Source: Sphingomonas sp. Leaf34
Lineage (GTDB): Bacteria; Pseudomonadota; Alphaproteobacteria; Sphingomonadales; Sphingomonadaceae
NCBI RefSeq assembly: GCF_001421805.1
Contig: NZ_LMLC01000005.1
Span: 398,684-462,683 of the forward strand
Length of the DNA stretch: 64,000 nucleotides
Direction: 5' to 3'
Both the position numbers and the translations under genes were made by a program. Numbering within the stretch: position 1 is the first letter of the stretch; the number at the start of each line of letters is the position of its first letter. The notes under the pieces are model-generated. The model was not told the DNA's origin, made no database searches, and saw only the letters and a program-made list of their open reading frames with translations. Shown piece after piece: positions 46,154 to 55,192 of the stretch.

Positions 46154-47467
46154 GTGCTGAATTTGATCGCAGTGCTTGCGCTGTCGGCGCAGCTCCTTGC
46201 ACCCTATCTCGTGTGGCGCAGCCGCTGGAACATTCCGACGCATATCTCGGCGGGGTTCTGCGTTACGGCCTATGCCATCCCCGGCCTCTTCACCGACGTA
46301 TGGGATGGCGTTCCCGCCTCGACGGTGGACTTTTTCATCCAGGTGAATGTTCTAGGCGCCGCCGCCTTGTGCGTAGGCGTCCTGTTCGGCAGTTTCCTTG
46401 CCAAGCAGCGCGGGCTTCACATGCTTGCGCAAGGACCGCGCTTGTCGCTCAATGCCTCTCCGATGGTGCGTCGTGTCATCATCGTGGCCGCGCCGTGCGT
46501 GATTGGCATGTGCGTGGCCTATGCGATCATGGGCTTTATCCCGATGTTCGCGGCCGATCCGTTTTCGGCAAAGCAGTTCAAAGGCGCCTACCGCGATCCC
46601 TATTATCGCGCCGCCTATCTGTTCCGTTTCTGCTTTTCGGTCCTGCAGGCATCGATCCCGCTGTTGCTGACGATTGGCTGGTATCGACGGTCGCCTTTCC
46701 TGATCGCGCTGGCCACCGCCAGCTTCGTCGTCCTGCTCATATCCCTCGCCCGCGGCGCCACCGCCACCGGCGTCATATTCTTCCTCGGAATTCTGGCGGC
46801 GCAGAACCGTGGCTGGCTCAAATGGTACATCGTCCTCGTCATCGTCATTTTCCCGTTCGGCAGCGTCTTTTACTACGTCCTTGGCCAGATCCTGGAGGTG
46901 CAGGCGCTTCGTAGCGGTTACGTCGGCGAGGATTTCTCGCAATTCATCGCGGCAGGCGCGCCTGACATCATGGACCAGCTCAACTGGCTCCACGGCTTCG
47001 TGCAAGGCGAGTATTTCTCGATGGGCCGCACGGTGTTCGGCGGCCTCGTTCCCAGCAACTACGCCTGGAACCCGCAGGTCTGGACACTGACGTACAACGA
47101 TGTCGGCGGGGATATCTCCGAACTCGTCACTGGTGGCCTGCGCCTGACGACGGCGGAATGGGGATATGCCAATTTCGGCTGGCTCGGCGTGATCCTGATA
47201 CCCCTGCTCTCCGGCATGGCGAATGGTGCCATTCTGGAGAAGCTCAAGGCGTTGCTGCCACGACTGAGCGTGTTGCAGGCCGCCGTCGCGCTCATGATCT
47301 ATACCACGCTCGGGCAATTCATCGTGCAATGGTACACGCTCAGCATCCATGCGCTGCCTGCGATCGCTGCCGCGCTTTATTTCTGGTGGGCGTTCAAGCC
47401 GATCAAGCAGGCCGAGGTGCCCACCGACCGACTTTCATCACGAATGTCCGGAACGCACCCCGTTTGA
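46154..47467 (+). CDS. Wzy-like oligosaccharide repeat-unit polymerase
   Basis: A 437-residue protein with about ten to twelve hydrophobic segments and a large loop around residues 245-325. It has no soluble domain and little clear sequence signature, as is normal for Wzy. Its place among glycosyltransferases, acyltransferase and flippase supports polymerase. The start is GTG 46154, 27 bases after the acyltransferase stop, within a short repeated ATGAGTAGG motif. Confidence 0.75.
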   Translation: MLNLIAVLALSAQLLAPYLVWRSRWNIPTHISAGFCVTAYAIPGLFTDVWDGVPASTVDFFIQVNVLGAAALCVGVLFGSFLAKQRGLHMLAQGPRLSLNASPMVRRVIIVAAPCVIGMCVAYAIMGFIPMFAADPFSAKQFKGAYRDPYYRAAYLFRFCFSVLQASIPLLLTIGWYRRSPFLIALATASFVVLLISLARGATATGVIFFLGILAAQNRGWLKWYIVLVIVIFPFGSVFYYVLGQILEVQALRSGYVGEDFSQFIAAGAPDIMDQLNWLHGFVQGEYFSMGRTVFGGLVPSNYAWNPQVWTLTYNDVGGDISELVTGGLRLTTAEWGYANFGWLGVILIPLLSGMANGAILEKLKALLPRLSVLQAAVALMIYTTLGQFIVQWYTLSIHALPAIAAALYFWWAFKPIKQAEVPTDRLSSRMSGTHPV

Positions 47468-47496
47468 CGTCGCCGCCACCAATTCGAGTAGGAACG

Positions 47497-49128
47497 ATGA
47501 CAGACACCCCCGATACCGAACCCCTGTGCGTGGAAGCACGGCCCGGCCTGACACGTCGCGCCAGCTGCGGGCTGCTCCTGACTCTGCCCCTGTCGGGAGC
47601 CGCTGCACAGACGCCACCACAGGTACGGCCGACACCCGGAGCAGCGGGCATGTTCACGGCGAAGGCCGAGGGTGCGCACACGCGCAGCTTTGCCGAAAAA
47701 CTCGACGATTATGCGCTGTCGGTGATGGACTTTATGTCGCCCGAGCAGATTTCGGATGCTCGGCAGCGGCTGGGCAGGATCGATTGCACCGCGGCGTTCA
47801 ATGCCGCCTTCGATGCGGCGCAGCGCAGCGGACGCACCGTGTACGTGCCGGACGGCGTCTATCTGGTCGGAAACCTCCGCTTCGGTTCACAGAGCACGTC
47901 AGCCGGTTCGCTATCGCCGCTGGGCCTGCTGGGGCAAAGCAAGCTCGGCACGATATTGCGCGCACGCGCCGGCCTGACCGGCACGGTTCTCCAATCCTGG
48001 TCCGTCACCGGCGTAACCTTTTCGGATTTCACGATCGAAACCGCCGGAACGGCGGCGATGGCCTGGGATTGCCGTTGGAAAGCGGGCGACGGACCGTCGA
48101 CCCAAAATGTCATACGCCATATCATCGTTACCGGTGGCACAGCACCGGTTCACGTCAACTGGGACAATCTGAACGATACCTATCCGACCGAGGTCACGGT
48201 ACGCGTCGATGATCGCCAGGCGGCGTCATGCGGGATCTCGATGGTCCAGGGCGGCGGGCTCAGCCTGCTCCGCGGATGCATCTGGTCGGGATGTTTTTTG
48301 CGCTTCGGCTCGCAGAACGGCAAGATCGACGGCTGCTGGGGTCACGGCATCGAATTTGCCAAGGGCTGCACCAACCATGTCGAGATCAGCGCGGGCTATT
48401 TCTATGGCAACCCGACACACAAGAGCGTGTTCTGGTCGCAAAGCTACAGTTCGTTCAACTCGGTGCGCGCCCTGGTCTGCACCGCAACCCAGTTCGTCAC
48501 CGAGAACACGCCGACGGCCGCCTATTTCGATCTCAACGCATACAGCATCCTCAAATTCACCGCCTGCCAGTGGCTCGGGCCAACGCCTGCCCTGATCGGC
48601 GCACGCGCACGCACCGACAGCTATGCGACTGTTCTCGTGCGGATCGAAGGTGGTACCCACACCGGCAAGCTTACGCTTGGCGATCGCCCCGGATTCGAGA
48701 TCGAATGCGACGCATTCATGAACGACGCCACCGGACGAATGGTGACCAAGGCGCGGGGCGGGAGCTTTGTGCCCGAGGTGCGCGGCAATGGCCGAACCCC
48801 GGGCACCTATGCGCGGGGCGGCAAGACCTTCGGCCGGTATCGTCGTCAGGGCAACATCGTCCATTTCCGCCTTCGCATCGAATGGTCGGGGCACAGTGCG
48901 GCAGGAAACAATGCCAGCCTCTATATCCTAGGCTTGCCGCTCGAGTTTGATGCCGATGGCGTGGAAACGGTGACGCTCGAATATTCCGGCAGCAGCTTTG
49001 CGGGCCGCAATGTCCGCGCAAATTTCGCAAACGGCGCAATAGCCTTTCTGACCGCCGATGGAGGCCCCATAGCGCTGCCGCGCGATGGCGATCTGATCCT
49101 GTCCGGGAACTACAGCGTCACAGCTTGA
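47497..49128 (+). CDS. Exported right-handed beta-helix protein (possible polysaccharide lyase/hydrolase)
   Basis: A 543-residue protein starting at ATG 47497 with GTAGGAAC upstream. The N-terminus TRRASCGLLLTLPLSGAAA looks like a signal peptide, possibly Tat. From about residue 75, a pectate-lyase-3/GH28-related entry (DCTAAFNAAFDAAQRSGRTVYVPDGVYLVG) leads into repeated beta-helix rungs. A C-terminal small beta domain (GKTFGRYRRQGNIVHFRLRIEW...LPLEFD) resembles the end modules of phage tail proteins. It may trim or cut the polymer made by this cluster. The catalytic residues cannot be assigned from sequence alone. Confidence 0.7.
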   Translation: MTDTPDTEPLCVEARPGLTRRASCGLLLTLPLSGAAAQTPPQVRPTPGAAGMFTAKAEGAHTRSFAEKLDDYALSVMDFMSPEQISDARQRLGRIDCTAAFNAAFDAAQRSGRTVYVPDGVYLVGNLRFGSQSTSAGSLSPLGLLGQSKLGTILRARAGLTGTVLQSWSVTGVTFSDFTIETAGTAAMAWDCRWKAGDGPSTQNVIRHIIVTGGTAPVHVNWDNLNDTYPTEVTVRVDDRQAASCGISMVQGGGLSLLRGCIWSGCFLRFGSQNGKIDGCWGHGIEFAKGCTNHVEISAGYFYGNPTHKSVFWSQSYSSFNSVRALVCTATQFVTENTPTAAYFDLNAYSILKFTACQWLGPTPALIGARARTDSYATVLVRIEGGTHTGKLTLGDRPGFEIECDAFMNDATGRMVTKARGGSFVPEVRGNGRTPGTYARGGKTFGRYRRQGNIVHFRLRIEWSGHSAAGNNASLYILGLPLEFDADGVETVTLEYSGSSFAGRNVRANFANGAIAFLTADGGPIALPRDGDLILSGNYSVTA

Positions 49129-50506
49129 TACGGGGCGAGTCGTTTAGAAGCGGCTCGTCTCGGGGCGGCGCCAGGTCCTTCCAGACCATCAATGGCCATT
49201 TCCAGTTGTTGTACGCCGCTTGGGTCAGCCCTTGAGCGGCGATCACGCCTATCACGCCAAGACCCAGCCAGCAGCTCGTGGTCGCCAATATCGCCACCAC
49301 CACGCCGGATACCAGCGATGGTATCACGAACGGAACCTTGTTCGCGGTCGTGATGATGAACGCGTGCACCGAATGGTTACCCTCCAGCACCATCGTGACG
49401 GCCAGCAGGATCATGGTCGCCGATGGCAGCGGTGGCACGCTGCTCTTGAGAAATACCAGCAGATATGGCGCCAGTACAATCACCGCGATCGAGCCGGAAA
49501 CGGCAATGACGAAGAAGCCGACCACGCCGCGCAGGGCAAGCTGGCGTAAGCGCGTGCGGTCGCGCGCCATGCGGGCTTCGACGATCCGGGCGAGCGAGAT
49601 CTGCGCCGGCAACTGGGCGACGGTCGTTACGGCCATCAGCATCTGGAGGCTGATCGAAAACGAGCCGGCAGCCTTCAGGCCATAAAAGGACGACACGACA
49701 AAGACGCTCAACCGGGTAACAAGGAAGGCCCCGATGCCGACGAGGCCGAGACGGGAGGCGTTAGGGGCGATTTCGCGCAGCAGCGCACGCGATCGTTCCG
49801 CGTCGCGCGTACGGCTTTTCAGCGGCAGTCCCTTGAGGAACATCGCCCCACCGATGCGGGCAATGATCTGCGCCAGCAGAAACGCCGCCGACAGTCCGAT
49901 CAATCCGCCCCCCGCGAGCAGTGCACCGATCCCGAGCGCGGCGGACCCTCCGCGCGCGAGCACCAGAAAGCTGTAGTTTTGCGCGATCCGCCCCGATCCG
50001 AGCAGCAGCGCTGGAATCCAGAGAAAATAGACGCCAAGCGCCGTGGCCGTCGAGAAAATGGTCCAAGCCATCAATACGGGCGTCGTTGCAAGTCCGCCCG
50101 CTCGCGCGAGCGGCAAGACGTAGAATGCCCCCGCCGCCGCCAGGAGCAGGAACAGGCCCGTCGCCAGGCCGGCATATAGCCGCCGTGCGGTCACGATCAG
50201 GTTGGCAAGCAGCGGTAGATTGGGCGCGTGCGAGCCCACGTTCCCCTCGGTCGGGTCGTCGAAACTCGATCCCCCGGACCAGACAAGCGACACGTATCGG
50301 GCGATAGTCGGCTGAAAACCGAAATCAGCGACCGCTGACAACCCTTGCGCGGCGATGAAGATATACCAAAGCCCGACCTCCTGTGCGCTCAGCATGCGTA
50401 CGACAAGCGGCAGCAGCAGCAGGCCCGAGCCATATTGCAGGGCCTGTGCGACCGCCGCGATCGCTAGCCCGCGACGCGCAATGACGGCTCGAAGCAGCTG
50501 TCTCAT
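49118..50506 (-). CDS. Wzx-like polysaccharide flippase
   Basis: A 462-residue membrane protein with about twelve to fourteen helices, starting near QALQYGSGLLLLPLVVRMLSAQEVGLWYIF, which is typical of the polysaccharide transporter (MOP) family. It flips undecaprenyl-linked repeat units to the periplasm. ATG 50506 is chosen; a start 14 codons upstream is possible. Its end overlaps the end of the beta-helix gene by 11 bases, convergent. Confidence 0.87.
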   Translation of the reverse strand: MRQLLRAVIARRGLAIAAVAQALQYGSGLLLLPLVVRMLSAQEVGLWYIFIAAQGLSAVADFGFQPTIARYVSLVWSGGSSFDDPTEGNVGSHAPNLPLLANLIVTARRLYAGLATGLFLLLAAAGAFYVLPLARAGGLATTPVLMAWTIFSTATALGVYFLWIPALLLGSGRIAQNYSFLVLARGGSAALGIGALLAGGGLIGLSAAFLLAQIIARIGGAMFLKGLPLKSRTRDAERSRALLREIAPNASRLGLVGIGAFLVTRLSVFVVSSFYGLKAAGSFSISLQMLMAVTTVAQLPAQISLARIVEARMARDRTRLRQLALRGVVGFFVIAVSGSIAVIVLAPYLLVFLKSSVPPLPSATMILLAVTMVLEGNHSVHAFIITTANKVPFVIPSLVSGVVVAILATTSCWLGLGVIGVIAAQGLTQAAYNNWKWPLMVWKDLAPPRDEPLLNDSPRIKL

Positions 50507-50694
50507 CGCAGGTGCTCGCAACGGTGATCCGACACGCAGGGTCGGCATTCGAATGAGGGCAATGGTTCCGCCTGTGGTCTGGGCGCGCGATGGCAGGGCG
50601 CCGGTCGCCTTGCCCGCTTGCTACCGGTTAGTCAAAGTCACGATCACGACGCCGCCCCTTCCAGAAGCCTTGTATTCCGGGCTAGGAGAGCCCG

Positions 50695-51666
50695 ATGGAC
50701 ACGTTGCTTATCTCGACAAACTTTTTCGGCTATCCGCAGGAAATCGTTAAGGCACTCGCCGAACGCGGCCGTTCGGCGCTCTGGTATGACGATCGCCCCG
50801 CGTCAGACACACTTACCAAGGCTCTGGTCCGATTGTCGCCCCGCGTCATCCAGCGCCGCAGCGACGAATATTTTGCCAAGATCTTCGCCGATGCGGCACG
50901 TCACGACATCCGCGACATTCTGGTCATAAAGGGTGAAGCGCTATCGGTTTACATGATCCGCCGGATGCGCGCGCTTTTTCCGAAAGCCAGGCTCACATTG
51001 TATTTCTGGGACAGTTACCGGAACATGCCGAAGGGGTCGGCCGACAAGGTGGACCTATTCGATCGCGCCTTCAGTTTCGACCTGGAAGACGTCAAGACCG
51101 ATCCCCGGCTGAAATACCGCCCGTTATTCTACATCGAGCAATATGCCGATGTCGGCGCCGTCGAGCAGGATATCGATCTCCTGTTTCTGGGGACCGCGCA
51201 CAGCGACCGGGTTACGGTCCTCGACAAAATCGCGCGAGCCATGCCACCCGGCTATGATTTCCGAAAGATCCTATTCGCGCGCAGCCAGATGCTGCACAGA
51301 ATTCAGAATGTCGTGAGCGCGCCATATCGCCGAACCGACGAACGCGATTTTATTTTCAGCCCTATTCCAAAGCACGAAGTGCAGAAGCTCATCGGCCGTG
51401 CCAAGATCGTTCTCGACATCGAGCGCGACGTTCAGACCGGTTTCACGATGCGGACGATCGAGATGCTCGGCGCGTCACGCAAGCTTATCACGACCAATCC
51501 TTCGATCGCGAAGGCCGACTTCTATCATCCCCAGAACCAGTCCTATGTCGACCGTGATCGGCCGGTGATCGACCCGTCGTTCTTGGACTCGCCTTGGCTG
51601 CCTCAGGATCCTGCGCTTCTCAGGAGCTACAGCTTGTCAGGATGGCTGGACGACATGCTCGGGTAA
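50695..51666 (+). CDS. Putative glycosyltransferase, CgeB-like
   Basis: A 323-residue soluble protein with a GT-B-like layout. The C-terminal half has IPKHEVQKLIGRAKIVLDIE and FTMRTIEMLGASRKLITTNPSI, which matches CgeB-like or GT1-related transferases. The N-terminal half is less conserved. It probably transfers one sugar in the repeat unit. The ribosome site AGGAGAG is strong. Its substrate is unknown. Confidence 0.7.
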   Translation: MDTLLISTNFFGYPQEIVKALAERGRSALWYDDRPASDTLTKALVRLSPRVIQRRSDEYFAKIFADAARHDIRDILVIKGEALSVYMIRRMRALFPKARLTLYFWDSYRNMPKGSADKVDLFDRAFSFDLEDVKTDPRLKYRPLFYIEQYADVGAVEQDIDLLFLGTAHSDRVTVLDKIARAMPPGYDFRKILFARSQMLHRIQNVVSAPYRRTDERDFIFSPIPKHEVQKLIGRAKIVLDIERDVQTGFTMRTIEMLGASRKLITTNPSIAKADFYHPQNQSYVDRDRPVIDPSFLDSPWLPQDPALLRSYSLSGWLDDMLG

Positions 51667-51677
51667 CGCACGCTCGT

Positions 51678-51738
51678 CCTGCTCCCGGACCTTGCTCCCG
51701 GACCTTGCTCCCGGACCTTGCTCCCGGACCTTGCTCAG
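51678..51738 (+). repeat. 13-bp tandem repeat between genes
   Basis: CTTGCTCCCGGAC is repeated three times exactly (51691-51729), with one imperfect copy before and a partial copy after. It fills most of the gap between the glycosyltransferase stop and the end of the convergent TPR-like gene. Slippage is the likely origin. Confidence 0.9.
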
Positions 51739-52940
51739 CGCGTGGCGGTGAGGTTGTCGAGCCAGATATTGGTATCTACCGCCGGGGCAGTCACGATCGT
51801 TACCCACTGCAGTGCGCAGTCGGTTGCGGGCACATCGAACGCAAACCGGAAGCTGCGCCCATTCGGTCCAGCGGACGGTAGCGAGAACCGCGACAGCGGC
51901 TTTCCCGTCTCGCAGGTGACGTTGATCGTCGGCCGTGCGGTCTGGTCGGTCGACACATCGCCGGCGCGACCCTGCATGATGTAACGGCCGGCGGCGAGAC
52001 CGATCAGCTGCTGGGCCACCCCCCCGGACGCGCCCGAGCTCGTCTCGATCCGCAGGCCCATGCCGCCATCGGGAACCGTATCGCGAAATGCGCGGATGCT
52101 GTCCTCGTCGCGCATCCACCACGCAAACGGAACCAGGCCGTCCGCTGTTTCGAAATCACCCTCACGTATCGACCGGGTCGATCCGGGCACGCGTTCCAAA
52201 CGGTTCGCGGCACGCAGCGCGCCGCGGCCGTCCTTGAGCGCCACCATTCTCCGAAGGATCGCCTGCGCGAGTCCCCGTTCATCGGGGTTGCGAATATCGG
52301 TGCGCGTCGCCGCGAGTGCGAGCGCCATCGCGGTCGGATCTGCCCCGCTCGTCCCAAGTTGCTGCAGATAGTCCTTCCACCACAGCGGGCGCTTTGCCAG
52401 CAACGGCAGAAGTTCCTTGCGAATGGCTGGATCGGACGATGCCTGGGCCAATACCGGGAGAAGCGTCGTCCGCGCTTCCGACGATACGAGCATAGCACGA
52501 TTATAGTGCTTGATCGCTTCTGCGACATCGCCACGAGCAACGGCATCTTCGATCAGCCAAAACTGAGTGAGCACATTGCGGCGTGACACGGTTTCCGAAG
52601 CGCGAAAGAGCGCCCGCGCCCGGCGCGTATCATTCCGAAGTTCATCGAGCGCCGCCAGAGTGCCGAGTGCCTGCGTGTTCACGGGTTCGCGCAACGCTGC
52701 GTCGCGCAAACTCGCGCGAACAGGGTCGATGTCCGTTACAGGCTGCTGGGCGGCGGTCGTCAGCAGCTCACGGCCCCGGGTCACCTTGGCCGTGACGCCG
52801 ACGGGCCACCACGACGCAGACGGCGCGGGTTGCAATCGCGCGATCGTCAGGTTGAGGGTAACGCCAATCGACACCCAGAGGGCGACCGCGCCGCCCACCA
52901 GGATGACGACGACCCGAAGAACACCAAGCCCTCTCGACAC
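51735..52940 (-). CDS. Membrane-anchored protein with TPR-like and jelly-roll-like regions
   Basis: A 401-residue protein. GTG 52940 is preferred: AAGGAGGGG lies just after the upstream stop. The longer ATG start at 53006 would begin inside the Wzc C-terminal repeat and encode MAMAMAMA. One membrane helix lies near residues 6-28. A helical TPR-like region covers about 70-240. The last 150 residues are beta-rich and resemble a carbohydrate-binding sandwich (GMGLRIETS, AAGRYIMQGRAGD, NIWLDNL). The 4-residue-spaced C-terminal end does not identify a known family. Position after wzc and wza homologues suggests a role in polymer assembly or export. Confidence 0.65.
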   Translation of the reverse strand: MSRGLGVLRVVVILVGGAVALWVSIGVTLNLTIARLQPAPSASWWPVGVTAKVTRGRELLTTAAQQPVTDIDPVRASLRDAALREPVNTQALGTLAALDELRNDTRRARALFRASETVSRRNVLTQFWLIEDAVARGDVAEAIKHYNRAMLVSSEARTTLLPVLAQASSDPAIRKELLPLLAKRPLWWKDYLQQLGTSGADPTAMALALAATRTDIRNPDERGLAQAILRRMVALKDGRGALRAANRLERVPGSTRSIREGDFETADGLVPFAWWMRDEDSIRAFRDTVPDGGMGLRIETSSGASGGVAQQLIGLAAGRYIMQGRAGDVSTDQTARPTINVTCETGKPLSRFSLPSAGPNGRSFRFAFDVPATDCALQWVTIVTAPAVDTNIWLDNLTATR

Positions 52941-52956
52941 GACGAGCGCCCCCTCC

Positions 52957-55167
52957 TTACCGCTTCGCTTTCGTCGCGCTTTCGCCATAGCCATAGCCAT
53001 AGCCATAATCGTAGCCGTAGCCGCTGAAGGCGCGCTTGGAATTGAACTTCGTCACGATCGCACCGAAGATCGTCGTGTCGGCGCTACGCAGACGCGAGAT
53101 TGCCGTCCGTGCGCTCGACTTGTTCGTTCCATGGGCCTCGATGACAAAACAGACGCCTTCGACCTGGCTGGCGATCAGCGGTGAGTCGGCAAATCCCATG
53201 ACGGGTGGCGCGTCGATCACGATATGATCGAATGTCTCGAGCAACGCTACGACCATATCCTTGAAACGTCCGCCCGACAGCAACTCGGCCGCGCTGGGCG
53301 GCGTAGGACCGGCGGCGATAACCGAAAGATTGGCGATACTGGTCTGCTGCACGGTATCCTGGATCGAAGCCGCGTTCGTCAGGAGACTGCTGAGGCCGGG
53401 TGTCGCTTCGAGATCCAACATATAATGGACGCTTGGCGAGCGCATGTCGGCATCGATCAGCAACACGCGACGGCCTTGCACCGCCAGCGTCTTCGCCAGG
53501 CCGAAGGATGTCAGCGACTTGCCCTCGTTGGGACGCGAACTGGTGATGACGAGCGAGCGCGGGAATCCGTTCATCGTTGCCAGTGCGAGCGAAGTCTGCA
53601 CCGAGAAATACGCCTCGCTCAGTGGCGACTTCACATCCAGCAGCGCTGCCAGCGGTTCCTCGCTGACCTGCGGCACAACGCCGATCAGCGGGACGCGCAA
53701 CAGTTCTGCCACTTCGGCCGGGTCGGAGAGCGAGTCCTCAAGCTGCTCGAGCGCAAAGGCCAGCGACGCACCGACGATCAACCCACCGATCAACGCGAAT
53801 GCGAGGTTCAGCAACAATTTGGGGCTGGACGGCTTATCCGGCAGATCGCCCGCATCGACGACGGCAATATTGTTTGCGCCGACACCGCCTGCCACGCCGA
53901 TTTCCTTATAACGCTGCAACAACGCGTCATACAGTTGGCGATTGGTATCAACGTCCCGCATCAGGATGTTATATTGCGTGCTGCGCCGACGGAGATCGAA
54001 CAGGCTCGATTTCAGGCCGTCGACCTTGCTCGCAAGCGCCGTCTCGCGCTCCTGAGCTGCGTTATAGGTTTCCTGCAGCGTGGATCGGACACGACCTTCT
54101 TCACGCCCGATGGATTGATCGAGCGTCGTTATCTGCGCACGCAGCGCTTGCGCAGGTGGGTAAGCCGGATCGAACTTCTGGATCATTTCGGCATATTCCG
54201 ATGACAAGTCCGCCCGCTTGGCGCGCATCTGCGAGATACCGCTGTTCGACAGCGCCTCCTGAACGTCACCGCCCTTGGCGCCTAGCCGGCTTTGCGCTTC
54301 GATCCGTTCGCCCGTGGCGGTTGCCAGTTCCTTGTTGAGCGCGACCAGATTCTCGGCGACCAGCGAGCGCTCGGGCGCCGCACCCGACCCCGGGGTCGAG
54401 GCGACTTCGCTTGGCAAGTTAACGATATCCTGGCGAGCCGCGTAATCAACCAGCTGCCGTTCGGCCTGATCGATACGAATGCGCAACTGGCTCAGCCGGT
54501 CTTCAAGAAACTTACGCGCATACGCAGTAGCGGCATATCGGCGGTCGAGCGTCGCCTGAACGAAATGTGCAGCCCACGAATCCACGATCTTTTTCGAAAA
54601 ACCGACTTCCGGACTTGTGAAGCTGATCGTAGCAAGCCTGGACTGCCGCTGGATGAGTATCTTGATGTGGTCGAGCAAGATCTCGCTTGCCTCGCGAACC
54701 CGCTCATCGCGCGTGGACGCACGCGGAACGAGCTTCCCGTTGTCGAACCAGTTCTTCGCCTTGCTCGATTTGAACATCGTGAAAAATGCCGCGCTGTCTT
54801 GCAGGCGACTATCGGTCACTACACTTCCCGCAAGCGCGACGGACCGCAACAGCCCGGCCTGCGTCTCGTAAAATTCGGAATCGACGGCGGACGGTGAACG
54901 CGAATCCACCCCGTCTACATTGGTGAAATTCCGCGTTTCTCTCTGGATTTCAACAACGGAAACAGATGTATATTGCGGCGTCATCAATAGCGTTATGACG
55001 ATACCAAGCAGTAGCGCGCCGACCACGGATCCGATGATCAGCCACTTCCGCTTCTTGAGGATCGCAAGAAGGTGACTGAGCGAGAAGTTCGACTTTCCGC
55101 CGCCTCCGACGTCAATCAGTGGCCCATCAAGGTCGCGCATCGCATCCGGGGTGCGTTCGTACTGCAT
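52957..55167 (-). CDS. Wzc-like polysaccharide co-polymerase with BY-kinase domain
   Basis: A 736-residue inner-membrane protein that sets chain length and drives export with the Wza-like pore. The N-terminal Wzz domain has helices near residues 35-60 and 440-465, with a long periplasmic coiled coil between them. The cytoplasmic BY-kinase has Walker A SSRPNEGKS (K550), Walker A' LLIDADMR (about 570) and Walker B HIVIDAPPVMGF. The last 20 residues carry a Tyr cluster (GYGYDYGYGYGYGE), the autophosphorylation tail. The ring-assembly motif and overall length are normal. Confidence 0.95.
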   Translation of the reverse strand: MQYERTPDAMRDLDGPLIDVGGGGKSNFSLSHLLAILKKRKWLIIGSVVGALLLGIVITLLMTPQYTSVSVVEIQRETRNFTNVDGVDSRSPSAVDSEFYETQAGLLRSVALAGSVVTDSRLQDSAAFFTMFKSSKAKNWFDNGKLVPRASTRDERVREASEILLDHIKILIQRQSRLATISFTSPEVGFSKKIVDSWAAHFVQATLDRRYAATAYARKFLEDRLSQLRIRIDQAERQLVDYAARQDIVNLPSEVASTPGSGAAPERSLVAENLVALNKELATATGERIEAQSRLGAKGGDVQEALSNSGISQMRAKRADLSSEYAEMIQKFDPAYPPAQALRAQITTLDQSIGREEGRVRSTLQETYNAAQERETALASKVDGLKSSLFDLRRRSTQYNILMRDVDTNRQLYDALLQRYKEIGVAGGVGANNIAVVDAGDLPDKPSSPKLLLNLAFALIGGLIVGASLAFALEQLEDSLSDPAEVAELLRVPLIGVVPQVSEEPLAALLDVKSPLSEAYFSVQTSLALATMNGFPRSLVITSSRPNEGKSLTSFGLAKTLAVQGRRVLLIDADMRSPSVHYMLDLEATPGLSSLLTNAASIQDTVQQTSIANLSVIAAGPTPPSAAELLSGGRFKDMVVALLETFDHIVIDAPPVMGFADSPLIASQVEGVCFVIEAHGTNKSSARTAISRLRSADTTIFGAIVTKFNSKRAFSGYGYDYGYGYGYGESATKAKR
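52985..53023 (-). repeat. Tandem 6-bp repeat in the wzc-like 3' end
   Basis: Repeats of GGCTAT-type hexamers (minus strand) encode alternating Gly-Tyr in the kinase tail. In another frame they read MAMAMAMA, the N-terminus of an alternative longer form of the downstream gene. Confidence 0.85.
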
Positions 55168-55192
55168 AGCTTTTGTCTAACTCTGATACGAT

